From positions 1 through 64,000 of the forward strand of contig JAIXTA010000035.1 of assembly GCA_027484405.1 (NCBI GenBank): DNA of 64,000 nucleotides. The letters run 5' to 3'. A program made the translations under genes and the position numbers. The notes below the pieces were generated by a model. The model was given only the letters and a program-made list of their open reading frames with translations. It had not been told where the DNA came from and made no database searches. Source of the stretch: Burkholderiales bacterium. Its GTDB lineage: Bacteria; Pseudomonadota; Gammaproteobacteria; Burkholderiales; Burkholderiaceae_C. Positions 20,075 to 29,072 of the stretch are shown piece after piece (positions within the stretch are counted from its first letter, which is position 1; each line of letters starts with the position of its first letter).

Positions 20075-20893
20075 ATGAGCCTCGCTCTGACCCTGCCCCG
20101 CCTGGCCCTGGCCGCTGCCCTGTTCACGGTGGCCCATCTGGCCGCCGCACAAACCGTGGTGGTGGAAACCAACGAAGAAAAGACCCCCACCGGCACACGG
20201 ACCACGATCTCGATCAACGGCCTGTCCTGGTGGGGCGGCGGCTCGCGGGTGGAGGGCAATGGCAAGGTCGTGGAAAAGACCCGCGAGATTCCGGCGTTTG
20301 CACAGGTCAAGGTACGCGGTCCGATGGATGTGCGCATGCGCGCCAGCGACAAGGAGGCGCTGAGCGTGCGCGCCGACGAGAACATCGAACCGCTGATCGA
20401 GACCCGCATGGAGGGTGATGCGCTGGTCATCGGCCTGAAGAACAACGTGAGCATCAATACCCGCGGTCCGCTGGAGGTGACGCTGAACTTCAGGAAGCTC
20501 GAAGGTGTCGGTTTGTCCGGCTCGGGCAACGTGAGCGTGGATCGCATCGAAGGCCCGCGCTTTGCCGCCAGCATTGCCGGCAGCGGCGACCTGCGCGTGG
20601 AGACCGCGAACGTGGCGGAGTTCCGCGGTGCGGTGTCCGGCTCGGGCGATCTGCGCGTGAATGGCCGTGCAGAGAGCCAGCACTTCAGCGTGGCCGGCAG
20701 CGGCGACATCTGGGCCAGCCGCCTGAACGGCAAGATGGTGAGGGTGTCGATCGCGGGCAGCGGCGATGTGCGCGTGGGCCAGTGCGAGAACCTGGATGTG
20801 TCGATTGCCGGCAGCGGCGATGTCAGCTACCAGGGCAGTCCGGCCGTGAAGAAGTCAATCGCCGGTTCGGGCTCGGTCGTTGCCGCCAAGTGA
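20075..20893 (+). CDS. DUF2807 (head-GIN / putative auto-transporter adhesin-type) beta-helix protein
   Basis: Signal peptide; repeated SIAGSGD(I/V/L) motifs every 18-20 residues. Confidence 0.8.
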   Translation: MSLALTLPRLALAAALFTVAHLAAAQTVVVETNEEKTPTGTRTTISINGLSWWGGGSRVEGNGKVVEKTREIPAFAQVKVRGPMDVRMRASDKEALSVRADENIEPLIETRMEGDALVIGLKNNVSINTRGPLEVTLNFRKLEGVGLSGSGNVSVDRIEGPRFAASIAGSGDLRVETANVAEFRGAVSGSGDLRVNGRAESQHFSVAGSGDIWASRLNGKMVRVSIAGSGDVRVGQCENLDVSIAGSGDVSYQGSPAVKKSIAGSGSVVAAK

Positions 20894-21018
20894 TCGGCTT
20901 GACGTTGATTGTCTGAATTTGATTGATTTTTGAGTTCAGAATCAAAGAAGATCCGCACCAGAAAATCGATAAACGGGTCATTGGCGGGTCACAGTATTGT
21001 GTCCGAAATTGAATGAAC

Positions 21019-21044
21019 AAAAGGGCCGCCACCGCGGCCCTTTT
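21019..21044. terminator. bidirectional terminator
   Basis: AAAAGGGCCGC-CACC-GCGGCCCTTTT perfect hairpin between convergent genes. Confidence 0.85.
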
Positions 21045-21072
21045 CCTTGCTGGCGCAATGCACGCCGGCCTG

Positions 21073-22956
21073 CTATTCCTCTAGCCGGTTGCGACCGGCT
21101 TCCTTGGCACGGTAGAGCGCGGCATCGGCTCGGGCTGCCAGCGGGCTGAACAGGTGTTCATGCTCGGCGCGTTCAGCCAGGCCCACGCTGATGGTCACAC
21201 GCAGTTCGGACGACAGATCCGGAAAGCGCAGGGCCTGCACCGCGGCGCGCATGCGCTCGCCCACGGCGCGGGCCACTTCGCGATCGGCGTCCGCGAGGAC
21301 GGCGGTGAACTCCTCGCCGCCCACACGACCGATCACGTCATTGCTGCGCATGGCCGAGGTGCAGGCCTGCGCCACGCGCCGCAGTACCAGGTCGCCGGCC
21401 TCGTGGCCGTACAGGTCATTGATGCGCTTGAAGTGGTCGATGTCGATGGCCAGTATGGACATCGCGGTTTTGTCGTCCCTGGCCTGATCCATGCGCAGCT
21501 GGGCCTGGGCCAGCAGGTTGCGGCGATTGGGCAGACGTGTGAGCTCGTCGGACAGGGCCAGGTCACGCATCCGGCGCGACAGGTGCACCTGCCGCCAGGT
21601 CATCACGCCCAGTGCGATGAACGCGACGCCGCCGACGGCGATCAGCAGCCACTGCAGGCGCTGGATGCTCGCCGCATCGTCCAGGGCCTGCTTGCGCAGC
21701 GCATTCTCGGCAAACAGGGCGGCGTTCTCCTCGTCCTTGCGGGCCGTGTCGAACTGCACCTGCAGGCGCGCCAGCTGCCGGGCCTTGAGACGATCGGCCA
21801 CCGAGCGCACGAACTCCGCCTGCATGGCACGTGCCTGCGCGGCACCACGCCAGTCACCGACAGCTTCCAGGGACAGGGCGCGCTGTTCGTGGATCTGCTC
21901 CAGAAAGGCGTGGTCGTCCTGTTGCTCGAAGTAGGCGCGGGCGCGGCTCAGGTCCACCAGCGCCTCGCGGGCGCGGCCCAGGAGGCGAAGAGCCTTGCCG
22001 CGCGTGGCCCGGGTCTGCGCGGCACGGTCGGCGTCGTCCAGGCGTTCGAACACGGCGAGCGCCTCGTCGAGCAGCGGCAGTGCGTCCTGCGCCCGATCCA
22101 TCTTGATCAACGTGGCGGCCCTGGCACGCTGGGTGTAGGCGTGCTCCAGCGACAGGTCGAGATGTGCCTCGATCTCCATGGTGCGGGCATAGAAGTCCAG
22201 TGCGCGCTCGTAGTCCTTCTTCTGCTCGTAGGTGGCGGCAATGTTGAACAGGCCGGTGGCCATGGTGCGCAGGCTGCCCTGCGCGCTGTCCGCGGTGAGC
22301 AGCTGCGCGTAGTAGCGGATGGCCTGGTCGTAGGCGGCCACATTCGGGTCCGCATACAGGTTGGCAATCGAATTGAGCACGAAGGGCAGCTTGTCGGTGC
22401 GCTTGAGCTCGGTGTTCAGGTCGTAGGCACGCTGCAGGTCGGCCAGGGCCGGCGCGTAGTCTGCGTCGAGATAGCGGGCTTCTCCGCGCAGGGCGAGCGT
22501 ATCGGCCAGCAGCGCCCGGTCCCGCAGGCGTTCGGCCTCGCTGAGCACCGCTTCATATTCACGGCGCGCCTGCCGCAGGTCCTGACCCATGGATAAGGCC
22601 CAGGCGCGGCACAGACGCAACTCGGCCCGGCGAGCGTCCCAGCCGGCAAACAGGGGCGAGGCCAGTGCGGCATCGGTGTCGCGGACGGTTTCGGGCAGGC
22701 GGTCGGTCGCCTGCAGCCAGCAGCGCTGCACCAGCGCGCGTCGGCGCAGGTCCGGGTCGGCGCCGGCCCCTTGCGCATCGAGCACGGCCAGCGCTTCGCG
22801 CGTGCGCACCATGGCGATGGCCGGGTCGCGCGGTTCAAGACGGGCGGCTTCGTCCAGCAGCTTGATCACGGCCGGGTGGGCGGCGGCTGGCGCAGCGTGC
22901 AGGCTCAGGGCACACAACAGCAGCGCGGGCACGCGCAGCAGGGGCTTGAAGATCAT
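21073..22956 (-). CDS. TPR-containing membrane diguanylate cyclase (GGDEF)
   Basis: N-terminal TPR region, TM, LALSDELTRLPNRRNLLAQAQ..., GRVGGEEFTAVLADADREVARAVGERMR. Confidence 0.92.
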   Translation of the reverse strand: MIFKPLLRVPALLLCALSLHAAPAAAHPAVIKLLDEAARLEPRDPAIAMVRTREALAVLDAQGAGADPDLRRRALVQRCWLQATDRLPETVRDTDAALASPLFAGWDARRAELRLCRAWALSMGQDLRQARREYEAVLSEAERLRDRALLADTLALRGEARYLDADYAPALADLQRAYDLNTELKRTDKLPFVLNSIANLYADPNVAAYDQAIRYYAQLLTADSAQGSLRTMATGLFNIAATYEQKKDYERALDFYARTMEIEAHLDLSLEHAYTQRARAATLIKMDRAQDALPLLDEALAVFERLDDADRAAQTRATRGKALRLLGRAREALVDLSRARAYFEQQDDHAFLEQIHEQRALSLEAVGDWRGAAQARAMQAEFVRSVADRLKARQLARLQVQFDTARKDEENAALFAENALRKQALDDAASIQRLQWLLIAVGGVAFIALGVMTWRQVHLSRRMRDLALSDELTRLPNRRNLLAQAQLRMDQARDDKTAMSILAIDIDHFKRINDLYGHEAGDLVLRRVAQACTSAMRSNDVIGRVGGEEFTAVLADADREVARAVGERMRAAVQALRFPDLSSELRVTISVGLAERAEHEHLFSPLAARADAALYRAKEAGRNRLEE

Positions 22957-23065
22957 GGCGCGTGATTTTGGTGCAAGTCGCTGCCGGACTCACCGGGCTT
23001 TCTGGAGGGTTGCGTCGTTCACACCACATCCGCACGGGCTGAACCGAAGCGTGCAGACGAAAAAA

Positions 23066-23093
23066 GACCCTGGCAGGTTGCCCTGCCAGGGTC
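23066..23093 (-). terminator. rpoH terminator
   Basis: GACCCTGGCAG-GTTGCC-CTGCCAGGGTC with A6 on the left (U-tract on minus strand). Confidence 0.85.
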
Positions 23094-23177
23094 GGGATTG
23101 CGCTGTGCGGGTGGGAGAGAGGAGGAGAGACCGCTTTGCGTGCAGCGCAGAATCAGGGCAACCGTTTGCGCTCGCGC

Positions 23178-24110
23178 TCAGCGGCCGGCCTGAAACTCGG
23201 TGAGGGCGCCGCGCATCTTCTTGAGCGCGGCGCTTTCGATCTGGCGAATCCGCTCGGCGCTGACACCGTATTCGTCGGCCAGCTCCTGCAGGGTCATCGG
23301 CTCGCTGCCGTCTTCGGCCACGTTCAGCCAGCGGGTCTGGATGATTCGGCGGCTGCGGTCGTCGAGCTTGGCCATCGCGGCCTCGATGCCGGAGGAGGAC
23401 ATGGCATCGCGCTCCTTCATCTCGATGACGCGGGTGGGCTCGGTGCGGCTGTCATCCAGATAGGCGATCGGCGCGAATGCGACGGCATCGTCGCCATCGT
23501 CCGGGTTGCCCTCGAGCGCAATATCCCCGCCTGAGAAGCGCGTTTCCATCTCGCGCACCTCTTCAGGCTTGACCTCGAGCGTGTCGGCAATGCGCTGCAC
23601 GGCGGCGGAATCCAGCGTGCCGGCGTCGCCCTTCATGCTGCGCAGGTTGAAGAACAGCTTGCGCTGGCTCTTGGTGGTGGCCACCTTGACCATGCGCCAG
23701 TTCTTCAGGATGTATTCATGGATCTCGGCCTTGATCCAGGCCAGCGCAAAGCTGACCAGGCGCACGCCACGGTCCGGATCGAAGCGCTTGACCGCCTTCA
23801 TCAGGCCGATGTTGCCTTCCTGGATCAGGTCGGCGTGCGGCAGGCCGTAGCCCAGGTAGTTGCGCGCGACGCTGACCACCAGGCGCAGGTGCGACATCAC
23901 CAGCTTGCCGGCCGCCTCGACCGACTCGCGGTCGCGCAGGTCACGGGCGAGCTGCTGCTCTTCTTCATGCGTGAGGAGAGGAATGCGATTGACGGCCGAG
24001 ATATAGGCGTCGATGTTGCCCAGGGCGGGCAGGCGAGACATCGAGACCATCAGGCTCTGGCCGCTGGCGAACGGACTGGCGACCGGGCTCAGGGCAAGTG
24101 ATTGAGTCAT
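23178..24110 (-). CDS. rpoH: RNA polymerase heat-shock sigma factor (sigma-32)
   Basis: LVMSHLRLVVSVARNYLGYGLPHADLIQEGNIGLMKAVKRFDPDRGVRLVSFALAWIKAEIHEYILKNWRMVKVATTKSQRKLFFNLR (RpoH box). Confidence 0.97.
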   Translation of the reverse strand: MTQSLALSPVASPFASGQSLMVSMSRLPALGNIDAYISAVNRIPLLTHEEEQQLARDLRDRESVEAAGKLVMSHLRLVVSVARNYLGYGLPHADLIQEGNIGLMKAVKRFDPDRGVRLVSFALAWIKAEIHEYILKNWRMVKVATTKSQRKLFFNLRSMKGDAGTLDSAAVQRIADTLEVKPEEVREMETRFSGGDIALEGNPDDGDDAVAFAPIAYLDDSRTEPTRVIEMKERDAMSSSGIEAAMAKLDDRSRRIIQTRWLNVAEDGSEPMTLQELADEYGVSAERIRQIESAALKKMRGALTEFQAGR

Positions 24111-24144
24111 TTGTCTTACCTTTCACTGAATACAGCGGGGATGG

Positions 24145-24171
24145 TTAGCACTCTATGTCGGTGAGTGCTAA
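24145..24171. promoter_or_regulatory. CIRCE element (HrcA operator) upstream of rpoH
   Basis: TTAGCACTC-N9(tatgtcggt)-GAGTGCTAA, an exact match to the CIRCE consensus, 34 bp upstream of the rpoH start. Confidence 0.95.
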
Positions 24172-24359
24172 ATGTCCAGTCGAGTTCCCTGATCGGCGAT
24201 ATAGGCCGGGTTAATTCAGACGGACGCGCTGCGGGCCTCAACATATTGGGGAGGATTGCTCTAATCGCATCTTGCTGCGACCTGCGGGAGCTTCGAGACT
24301 TAGGGATTGCCCGGGCGACCGGGCGCCATGCCCTGTACGTTGGCACCGCCGGACCCTCG

Positions 24360-24998
24360 ATGACCGCCAAGACCCTATCCGCCGAAGATCTGTCCAGCGT
24401 GTTTGAACGCTGCACGCGCTCGGTCTCCCGCCGCATGGTGGGGCTGCCGGCCTTCGGGCCGCTGCTGCGGGAGGATCTGCTGGGCGATCCGCTCGTGCTT
24501 GCCACGCTGCCCGGAGAGCCGGGCCGGGCGATTGGGGATGCCGAGCGCTTCGTGATCGACAACGTCGCGCAGCAGCTGCATGACATGACCACGCGCGCCT
24601 GGACCGATGCGGTGGGCGCGGCCACGCCAGCCAGCGCACCCACGAGCCTGGCGCTGATCGAGGACAGCGCGCCGCTGGTCAGCCCGGAGGAGTGCCATCA
24701 GGTCGCCGCGGACATCGAGCGCATTTCCGGTGGCATGAGTCACAGCCTGGCGCGCATGTATGCCGACGTTCTGGCTGCCGCGAACTGCGTACCGCGCAAC
24801 GACACCGCGCATGTCTGTCCCTTCACGGCGCGCGCCATTCTGGGCGCGGTCGGCGTGGCTTGGGGGCGTGCCATGCCGCAGGGCGCGGGTCTGGCCATGG
24901 TGCTGCAGCACTGGAAGCCGTGGCTGGCACCACGCATCATCGATGCGCAGCGCCGGGTCGAGCAGCGGCTGGTGACTTGCCTGGCCTCTGTGATGTAG
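24360..24998 (+). CDS. hypothetical protein
   Basis: MTAKTLSAEDLSSVFERCTRSVSRRMVGLPAFGPLL...; good coding frame, no family recognised with confidence. Confidence 0.6.
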   Translation: MTAKTLSAEDLSSVFERCTRSVSRRMVGLPAFGPLLREDLLGDPLVLATLPGEPGRAIGDAERFVIDNVAQQLHDMTTRAWTDAVGAATPASAPTSLALIEDSAPLVSPEECHQVAADIERISGGMSHSLARMYADVLAAANCVPRNDTAHVCPFTARAILGAVGVAWGRAMPQGAGLAMVLQHWKPWLAPRIIDAQRRVEQRLVTCLASVM

Positions 24999-25186
24999 AG
25001 CATCGCCGCACGGCAAGCGTCTGATCGGCAAGGCTGGCGCACAATCGGCCAATGGATTGAATTGTTTTCAGTCAAAGTGCGCCTGTGGCGGCATCGCTGA
25101 TCCGGTGCGGGTTTCAAGTCGATTTCGGTCGACGGAAATCGACGAAGAGTCATTTTCGGCCAGCAAAAACCAACGAGATCGGCCGT

Positions 25187-25996
25187 CTAGTGCAGCAGGC
25201 GGTGCTGGGCGGCGAGTGCACTGGCCACAGCGGTCCAGTGGGCCGAGAGCGCCTGCTGTACGACCTCAGGGCTGGGCCCGCCCGATTCGACCAGATCATG
25301 CGCAAGGGCTTCGAGCTGCGCAGCGTGCTGGCTGCCCGGTGCGTCGCCCAGCATGCGCAGCACCGTCTTCAGGCTGTGCGCCAGTCGCTCGATCTGCGCG
25401 GCATCGCCACGCTGCAGGGCGGCCTCTCCCTCGGCCGCGTCTGATGCAAATCGTGCCCGGGCCCCGCTGGCGAAGGCCGTGAACAGCGCCAGATTGCCGC
25501 CGAAGTGCTCGGCGACGGGGTCGGCCGCGGTGTCGGCCACGGGATTGGCCACGGCGTCGGTCTGCGCATCGGGCGCAGGGTGGGCGGCCGTGGTGCCGGC
25601 CGCGTCAAAGGGCTCATGCATCGCAGCTTCGATGCAGGCTTCGATCTCGGTGATCGACGCCGGCTTGCGCAGGGTGCGCCACACGCCGGCCTGTGCAATG
25701 GCCTGGGCCGTCTGCGGGCTCGCATCGGCGCTGAACACGCAGACGCGCAAGCCGGGGTGGCGCGCCGAGGCAGGGTGTGTGCGCAGCTGCTCGATCAACC
25801 AGAGACCATGTTCGCCAGGCAGCATGAGATCGGTCATCAGCAGATCGGGCCAGCGCTGATCGAGTGCACGCAGCGCGTCGCGCGCGGTGGCCACGCTGTG
25901 CAGCGTCACCGGCAGATCGGCGCAGACCATCTCAAGGAAGCGGCGCACGCCCGCGTCGTCTTCGACCAGCAGGATTTGCAGCGCAGGCGTCGTCAT
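25187..25996 (-). CDS. response regulator receiver - HPt domain protein
   Basis: REC: ILLVEDD, DLLMTDLMLPGEHG, RKP; C-terminal HPt with AHSLKTVLRMLG. Confidence 0.88.
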   Translation of the reverse strand: MTTPALQILLVEDDAGVRRFLEMVCADLPVTLHSVATARDALRALDQRWPDLLMTDLMLPGEHGLWLIEQLRTHPASARHPGLRVCVFSADASPQTAQAIAQAGVWRTLRKPASITEIEACIEAAMHEPFDAAGTTAAHPAPDAQTDAVANPVADTAADPVAEHFGGNLALFTAFASGARARFASDAAEGEAALQRGDAAQIERLAHSLKTVLRMLGDAPGSQHAAQLEALAHDLVESGGPSPEVVQQALSAHWTAVASALAAQHRLLH

Positions 25997-25999
25997 GGC

Positions 26000-26617
26000 T
26001 CAGGCGGCCGGCGCAAGCGCCTCTTGCAGGCGCTGCGGCAGTTCGGTGACGAGGCGATCCTTGCGCACGATGGGCACGCCCTTCAGGGCAAAGGCATAGC
26101 GCTCGATCTCGGTGTCGGACAGCGAGGTCACCACCACCAGCCGCGCCCGGGCCAGCGCCGGGTTGGCGCGCAGGCTCGCCACCAGGGCGGCGCCGTCAAT
26201 GCCCGGCAGCAGGATGTCGACGATCAGTACATCCGGGTCGATCCGTCCGTACATCACCAGCCCGGTCACGCCATCGCCCGCCACGGCGAGCTCGGCCTGC
26301 GGCAGCGCCTGCCGCACCACCAGCTGGATCAGATTCTGGAAATGTGCGGAATCTTCGATCAGCAGCACTCGCGGCGCCGTGGATGCCGCGCCGCGTCCGC
26401 CAGCCGTGGTTCCTCCACCTGCGCCGGGTGCGACGCCGCTCAACCAGCGCTCCACCGAAGCGCGCGAGATGCGGCGGTGCCCGCCAGGCGTGCGCCAGGC
26501 CTGCAGCTCGCCGCGATCCACCATGGCCTGCACCGACCGCACCGCCAGGCCCAGGCGCTGCGCCGCCTCCACCGTGGTCAGGACCTCCAGCTCATCAAGA
26601 TTCGGGTGTTCTGTCAT
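26000..26617 (-). CDS. MerR/excisionase-type HTH - receiver domain protein
   Basis: N-terminal LTTVEAAQRLGLAVRSVQAMVDRGELQAWRTPGGHRRISRASVERWL (HTH), C-terminal REC RVLLIEDSAHFQN...DVLIVDILLPGIDG...VTSLSDTE...VRKD. Confidence 0.9.
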   Translation of the reverse strand: MTEHPNLDELEVLTTVEAAQRLGLAVRSVQAMVDRGELQAWRTPGGHRRISRASVERWLSGVAPGAGGGTTAGGRGAASTAPRVLLIEDSAHFQNLIQLVVRQALPQAELAVAGDGVTGLVMYGRIDPDVLIVDILLPGIDGAALVASLRANPALARARLVVVTSLSDTEIERYAFALKGVPIVRKDRLVTELPQRLQEALAPAA

Positions 26618-26789
26618 GCGCTGATTTTGCCAGACTCGACCGGCGAATCACGAAATTCGACTCAACAAATTCGTACGGAGGGCGATAAATCAGCCACGAC
26701 TCGCCGATTAAATCAATTAATCAAATCAGAACCTTGCTTATTTGATAGATCCAGCTAAACTGGCATCATCAAACCGGCAAAATCGAATC

Positions 26790-27905
26790 ATGAAGACACT
26801 CACCACCCTGTTCGAGAACCTGGACTGTGGCCTGATCTGGGCGGACGCGGAGTTCACGATCCGCTACGTCAATGCCCGCGCGGCCGAGCAGACCGGCCTG
26901 ACCGTCGGCGAGAAGGTGCCCATGGGGCCGGTGCGCCGCGCGATGGATTCGGCCATGCGCGGCCACTCGGCCCTGCCCGTGAAGCTGCCCAGCGCCAGCG
27001 GTGACGGCCAGACCCTGACCATCACCACGCTGCCCGGTCTGGGCAAGCAGGACGCGATCGCGCTGGTCCGCAGTGACCAGCCCAGCTCAGCGCTGACGGC
27101 CGGCGGTGGCCTGGACGCGCTGCTCACGGTGATCCGCGCCGACCTGCTGGAGCCCTGGAACAAGCTCACGATGGAGTCGCAGCTCGCACGGCGCCTGCCG
27201 GGCGCCAGCGAGACGGTGCTGGGCCTGGTGAATCAGATCGAGGAGGTGGGCAGCACGCTGCAGAAGCTGCTCGATCTCGCGGGAGTGTGGAGCAGTTCGG
27301 CGCTGGTGGCCAACGACCGCGTCGACATGTGGGACATGCTGCGTACGGTCTGGCGTGCGGCCGAGCCGCTGGCGGCGAGCCGCAATCTCAAGGTGCGCTT
27401 CGCCCGCTTCCCGGCCGAGGCGGAACTTGCCGCCGTGTATGGCAGCGAGCCCTGGCTGCGCCGCGTGCTGATCGAGTGCCTCGAATCCGAGATCCGCAGC
27501 ATCCCGCGCGGTGCCACGATCGACATCGAATACCACCAGATGGGCGCGCGCGGCCTGATCGTGTTCCGCGACTCCGGCCTGTTCGCGCCGCCACGCAAGC
27601 AGGCCACCGCCATGGACCTGCTGGTGCGGCCGGTGCGCGTTGATGGCGACGGCGAAAAGCAGCTCAGTGCGCGCGACCTGATCGGCCTGCGTCTGTGCAA
27701 GTACATCGTCGAGCAGCACGGCGGCCAGCTGCGCGAGGAGCATGACGGCGCGCAGCGCAACTTCCTGATCGATCTGCCCACCGGTGCACCGGCGCAGACC
27801 GCCACCCCCGAACTCGACCTGCTGCAGGCGCAGCAGTACGCCAAGGATCTGGCGGCCCTCGTGGCTCGCCGCAAGCAGCGCCAGCAGGCCGCCACCGCGG
27901 CCTGA
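26790..27905 (+). CDS. PAS / degenerate histidine-kinase-like protein
   Basis: N-terminal PAS; DHp-like region IRADLLEPWNKL without His; HATPase-like region LIECLESEIRSIP...FRDSGLF...LIGLRLCKYIVEQHGG without canonical N and G2 motifs. Confidence 0.75.
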   Translation: MKTLTTLFENLDCGLIWADAEFTIRYVNARAAEQTGLTVGEKVPMGPVRRAMDSAMRGHSALPVKLPSASGDGQTLTITTLPGLGKQDAIALVRSDQPSSALTAGGGLDALLTVIRADLLEPWNKLTMESQLARRLPGASETVLGLVNQIEEVGSTLQKLLDLAGVWSSSALVANDRVDMWDMLRTVWRAAEPLAASRNLKVRFARFPAEAELAAVYGSEPWLRRVLIECLESEIRSIPRGATIDIEYHQMGARGLIVFRDSGLFAPPRKQATAMDLLVRPVRVDGDGEKQLSARDLIGLRLCKYIVEQHGGQLREEHDGAQRNFLIDLPTGAPAQTATPELDLLQAQQYAKDLAALVARRKQRQQAATAA

Positions 27906-27946
27906 CCACTCCTATCCGCCGCAGCCACAAGCCCACGGAGCACACC

Positions 27947-28318
27947 ATGAAGAAAGTCCTGATCGTTGAAGACCACGCGGACATCCGCAAGCTCATCTCG
28001 ATGACGCTCGAGTTCGAGGACTACGAGATTCACGAGGCGCCCGATGGCGTGACCGGTCTGCTGATGGCCCAGACCGTACGCCCCGATCTCATCGTGATGG
28101 ACGTGATGATGCCGGGCGAGCTCGACGGCCTGCAGGTCTGCAAGCACATCCGCAGCGACCCGAAGCTCAACCACATCCCCGTGGTGCTGCTCACGGCCCG
28201 TGGCCAGGCCAAGGACCGCGAGGCCGGCCTCGCAGCCGGTGCCACCCAGTACCTCGTCAAGCCCTTCAGCCCGCTGCAGCTGATCGAAACCATCGAACAA
28301 CTGCTGGTCAGCGCCTGA
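27947..28318 (+). CDS. single-domain response regulator (REC)
   Basis: KKVLIVEDHADIRKLISMTLEFEDYEIHEA...DLIVMDVMMPGELDG...LLTARGQ...YLVKPFSP. Confidence 0.94.
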   Translation: MKKVLIVEDHADIRKLISMTLEFEDYEIHEAPDGVTGLLMAQTVRPDLIVMDVMMPGELDGLQVCKHIRSDPKLNHIPVVLLTARGQAKDREAGLAAGATQYLVKPFSPLQLIETIEQLLVSA

Positions 28319-28325
28319 GCACTCC

Positions 28326-29072
28326 ATGACTCAGGGCCTTGCCGATGCCGACCTCGCCATGCAGCAGATGAGCCGCATGCTCGATGACCTGCGCGGCCTC
28401 TATGCACAGCGCAAGGCCGCGCTGCAGGAGGCCGAGCGGGCCCACCAGGACGCCATGCTCCGGCTGGCGCTTGCGGCCGAATTCCGCGACGACGAGACGG
28501 GCCGCCACCTGCTGACCATGGCCCTGTGCAGCGAGCAGTTTGCGCTCTGCCTGGGCTTGCCCAGGCGCTTTGCACGCAATCTGCGCCTGGCCGCACCGCT
28601 GCATGATGTGGGCAAGATCGGCATTCCCGACGCCATCCTCAAGAAGGCCGGCCCGCTGAATGCCGAAGAGCGCGCCGCAATGAACGAGCACACCACCAAG
28701 GGCGCGCATCTGCTGGCCGGCGCCACGAGCGACCTGATGAAGCTGGCCGCCGAGGTGGCGCTGACGCACCACGAACGCTGGGACGGCAGCGGGTACCCGA
28801 ATGGCCTGTCCGGCGAAGCCATTCCCTTGTCGGGCCGCATTGTCGCGGTGGTGGACTACTTCGATGCACTGACCATGGACCGCTGCTACCGCAAGGCGCT
28901 GAGCGTGCCCGAAGCCATGGCCATGCTGCGCGCCCAGGCCGGGCGCGGGCTGGATCCGGCGCTCTGCGCCTGCTTTGAACTGCATCTCGACCGCATCCTT
29001 GCCGTTCGCGCCTGGGTCGAGAAGAACGACCTCTCACTGGCTGACCTGATCGATCATGAACTCTGCAGCTGA
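28326..29072 (+). CDS. HD-GYP domain phosphohydrolase (putative c-di-GMP phosphodiesterase)
   Basis: LHDVGKIGIPDAILKK, NEHTTKGAHLL, HHERWDGSGYPNGLSGEAIPLSGRIVAVVDYFDALT. Confidence 0.93.
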   Translation: MTQGLADADLAMQQMSRMLDDLRGLYAQRKAALQEAERAHQDAMLRLALAAEFRDDETGRHLLTMALCSEQFALCLGLPRRFARNLRLAAPLHDVGKIGIPDAILKKAGPLNAEERAAMNEHTTKGAHLLAGATSDLMKLAAEVALTHHERWDGSGYPNGLSGEAIPLSGRIVAVVDYFDALTMDRCYRKALSVPEAMAMLRAQAGRGLDPALCACFELHLDRILAVRAWVEKNDLSLADLIDHELCS

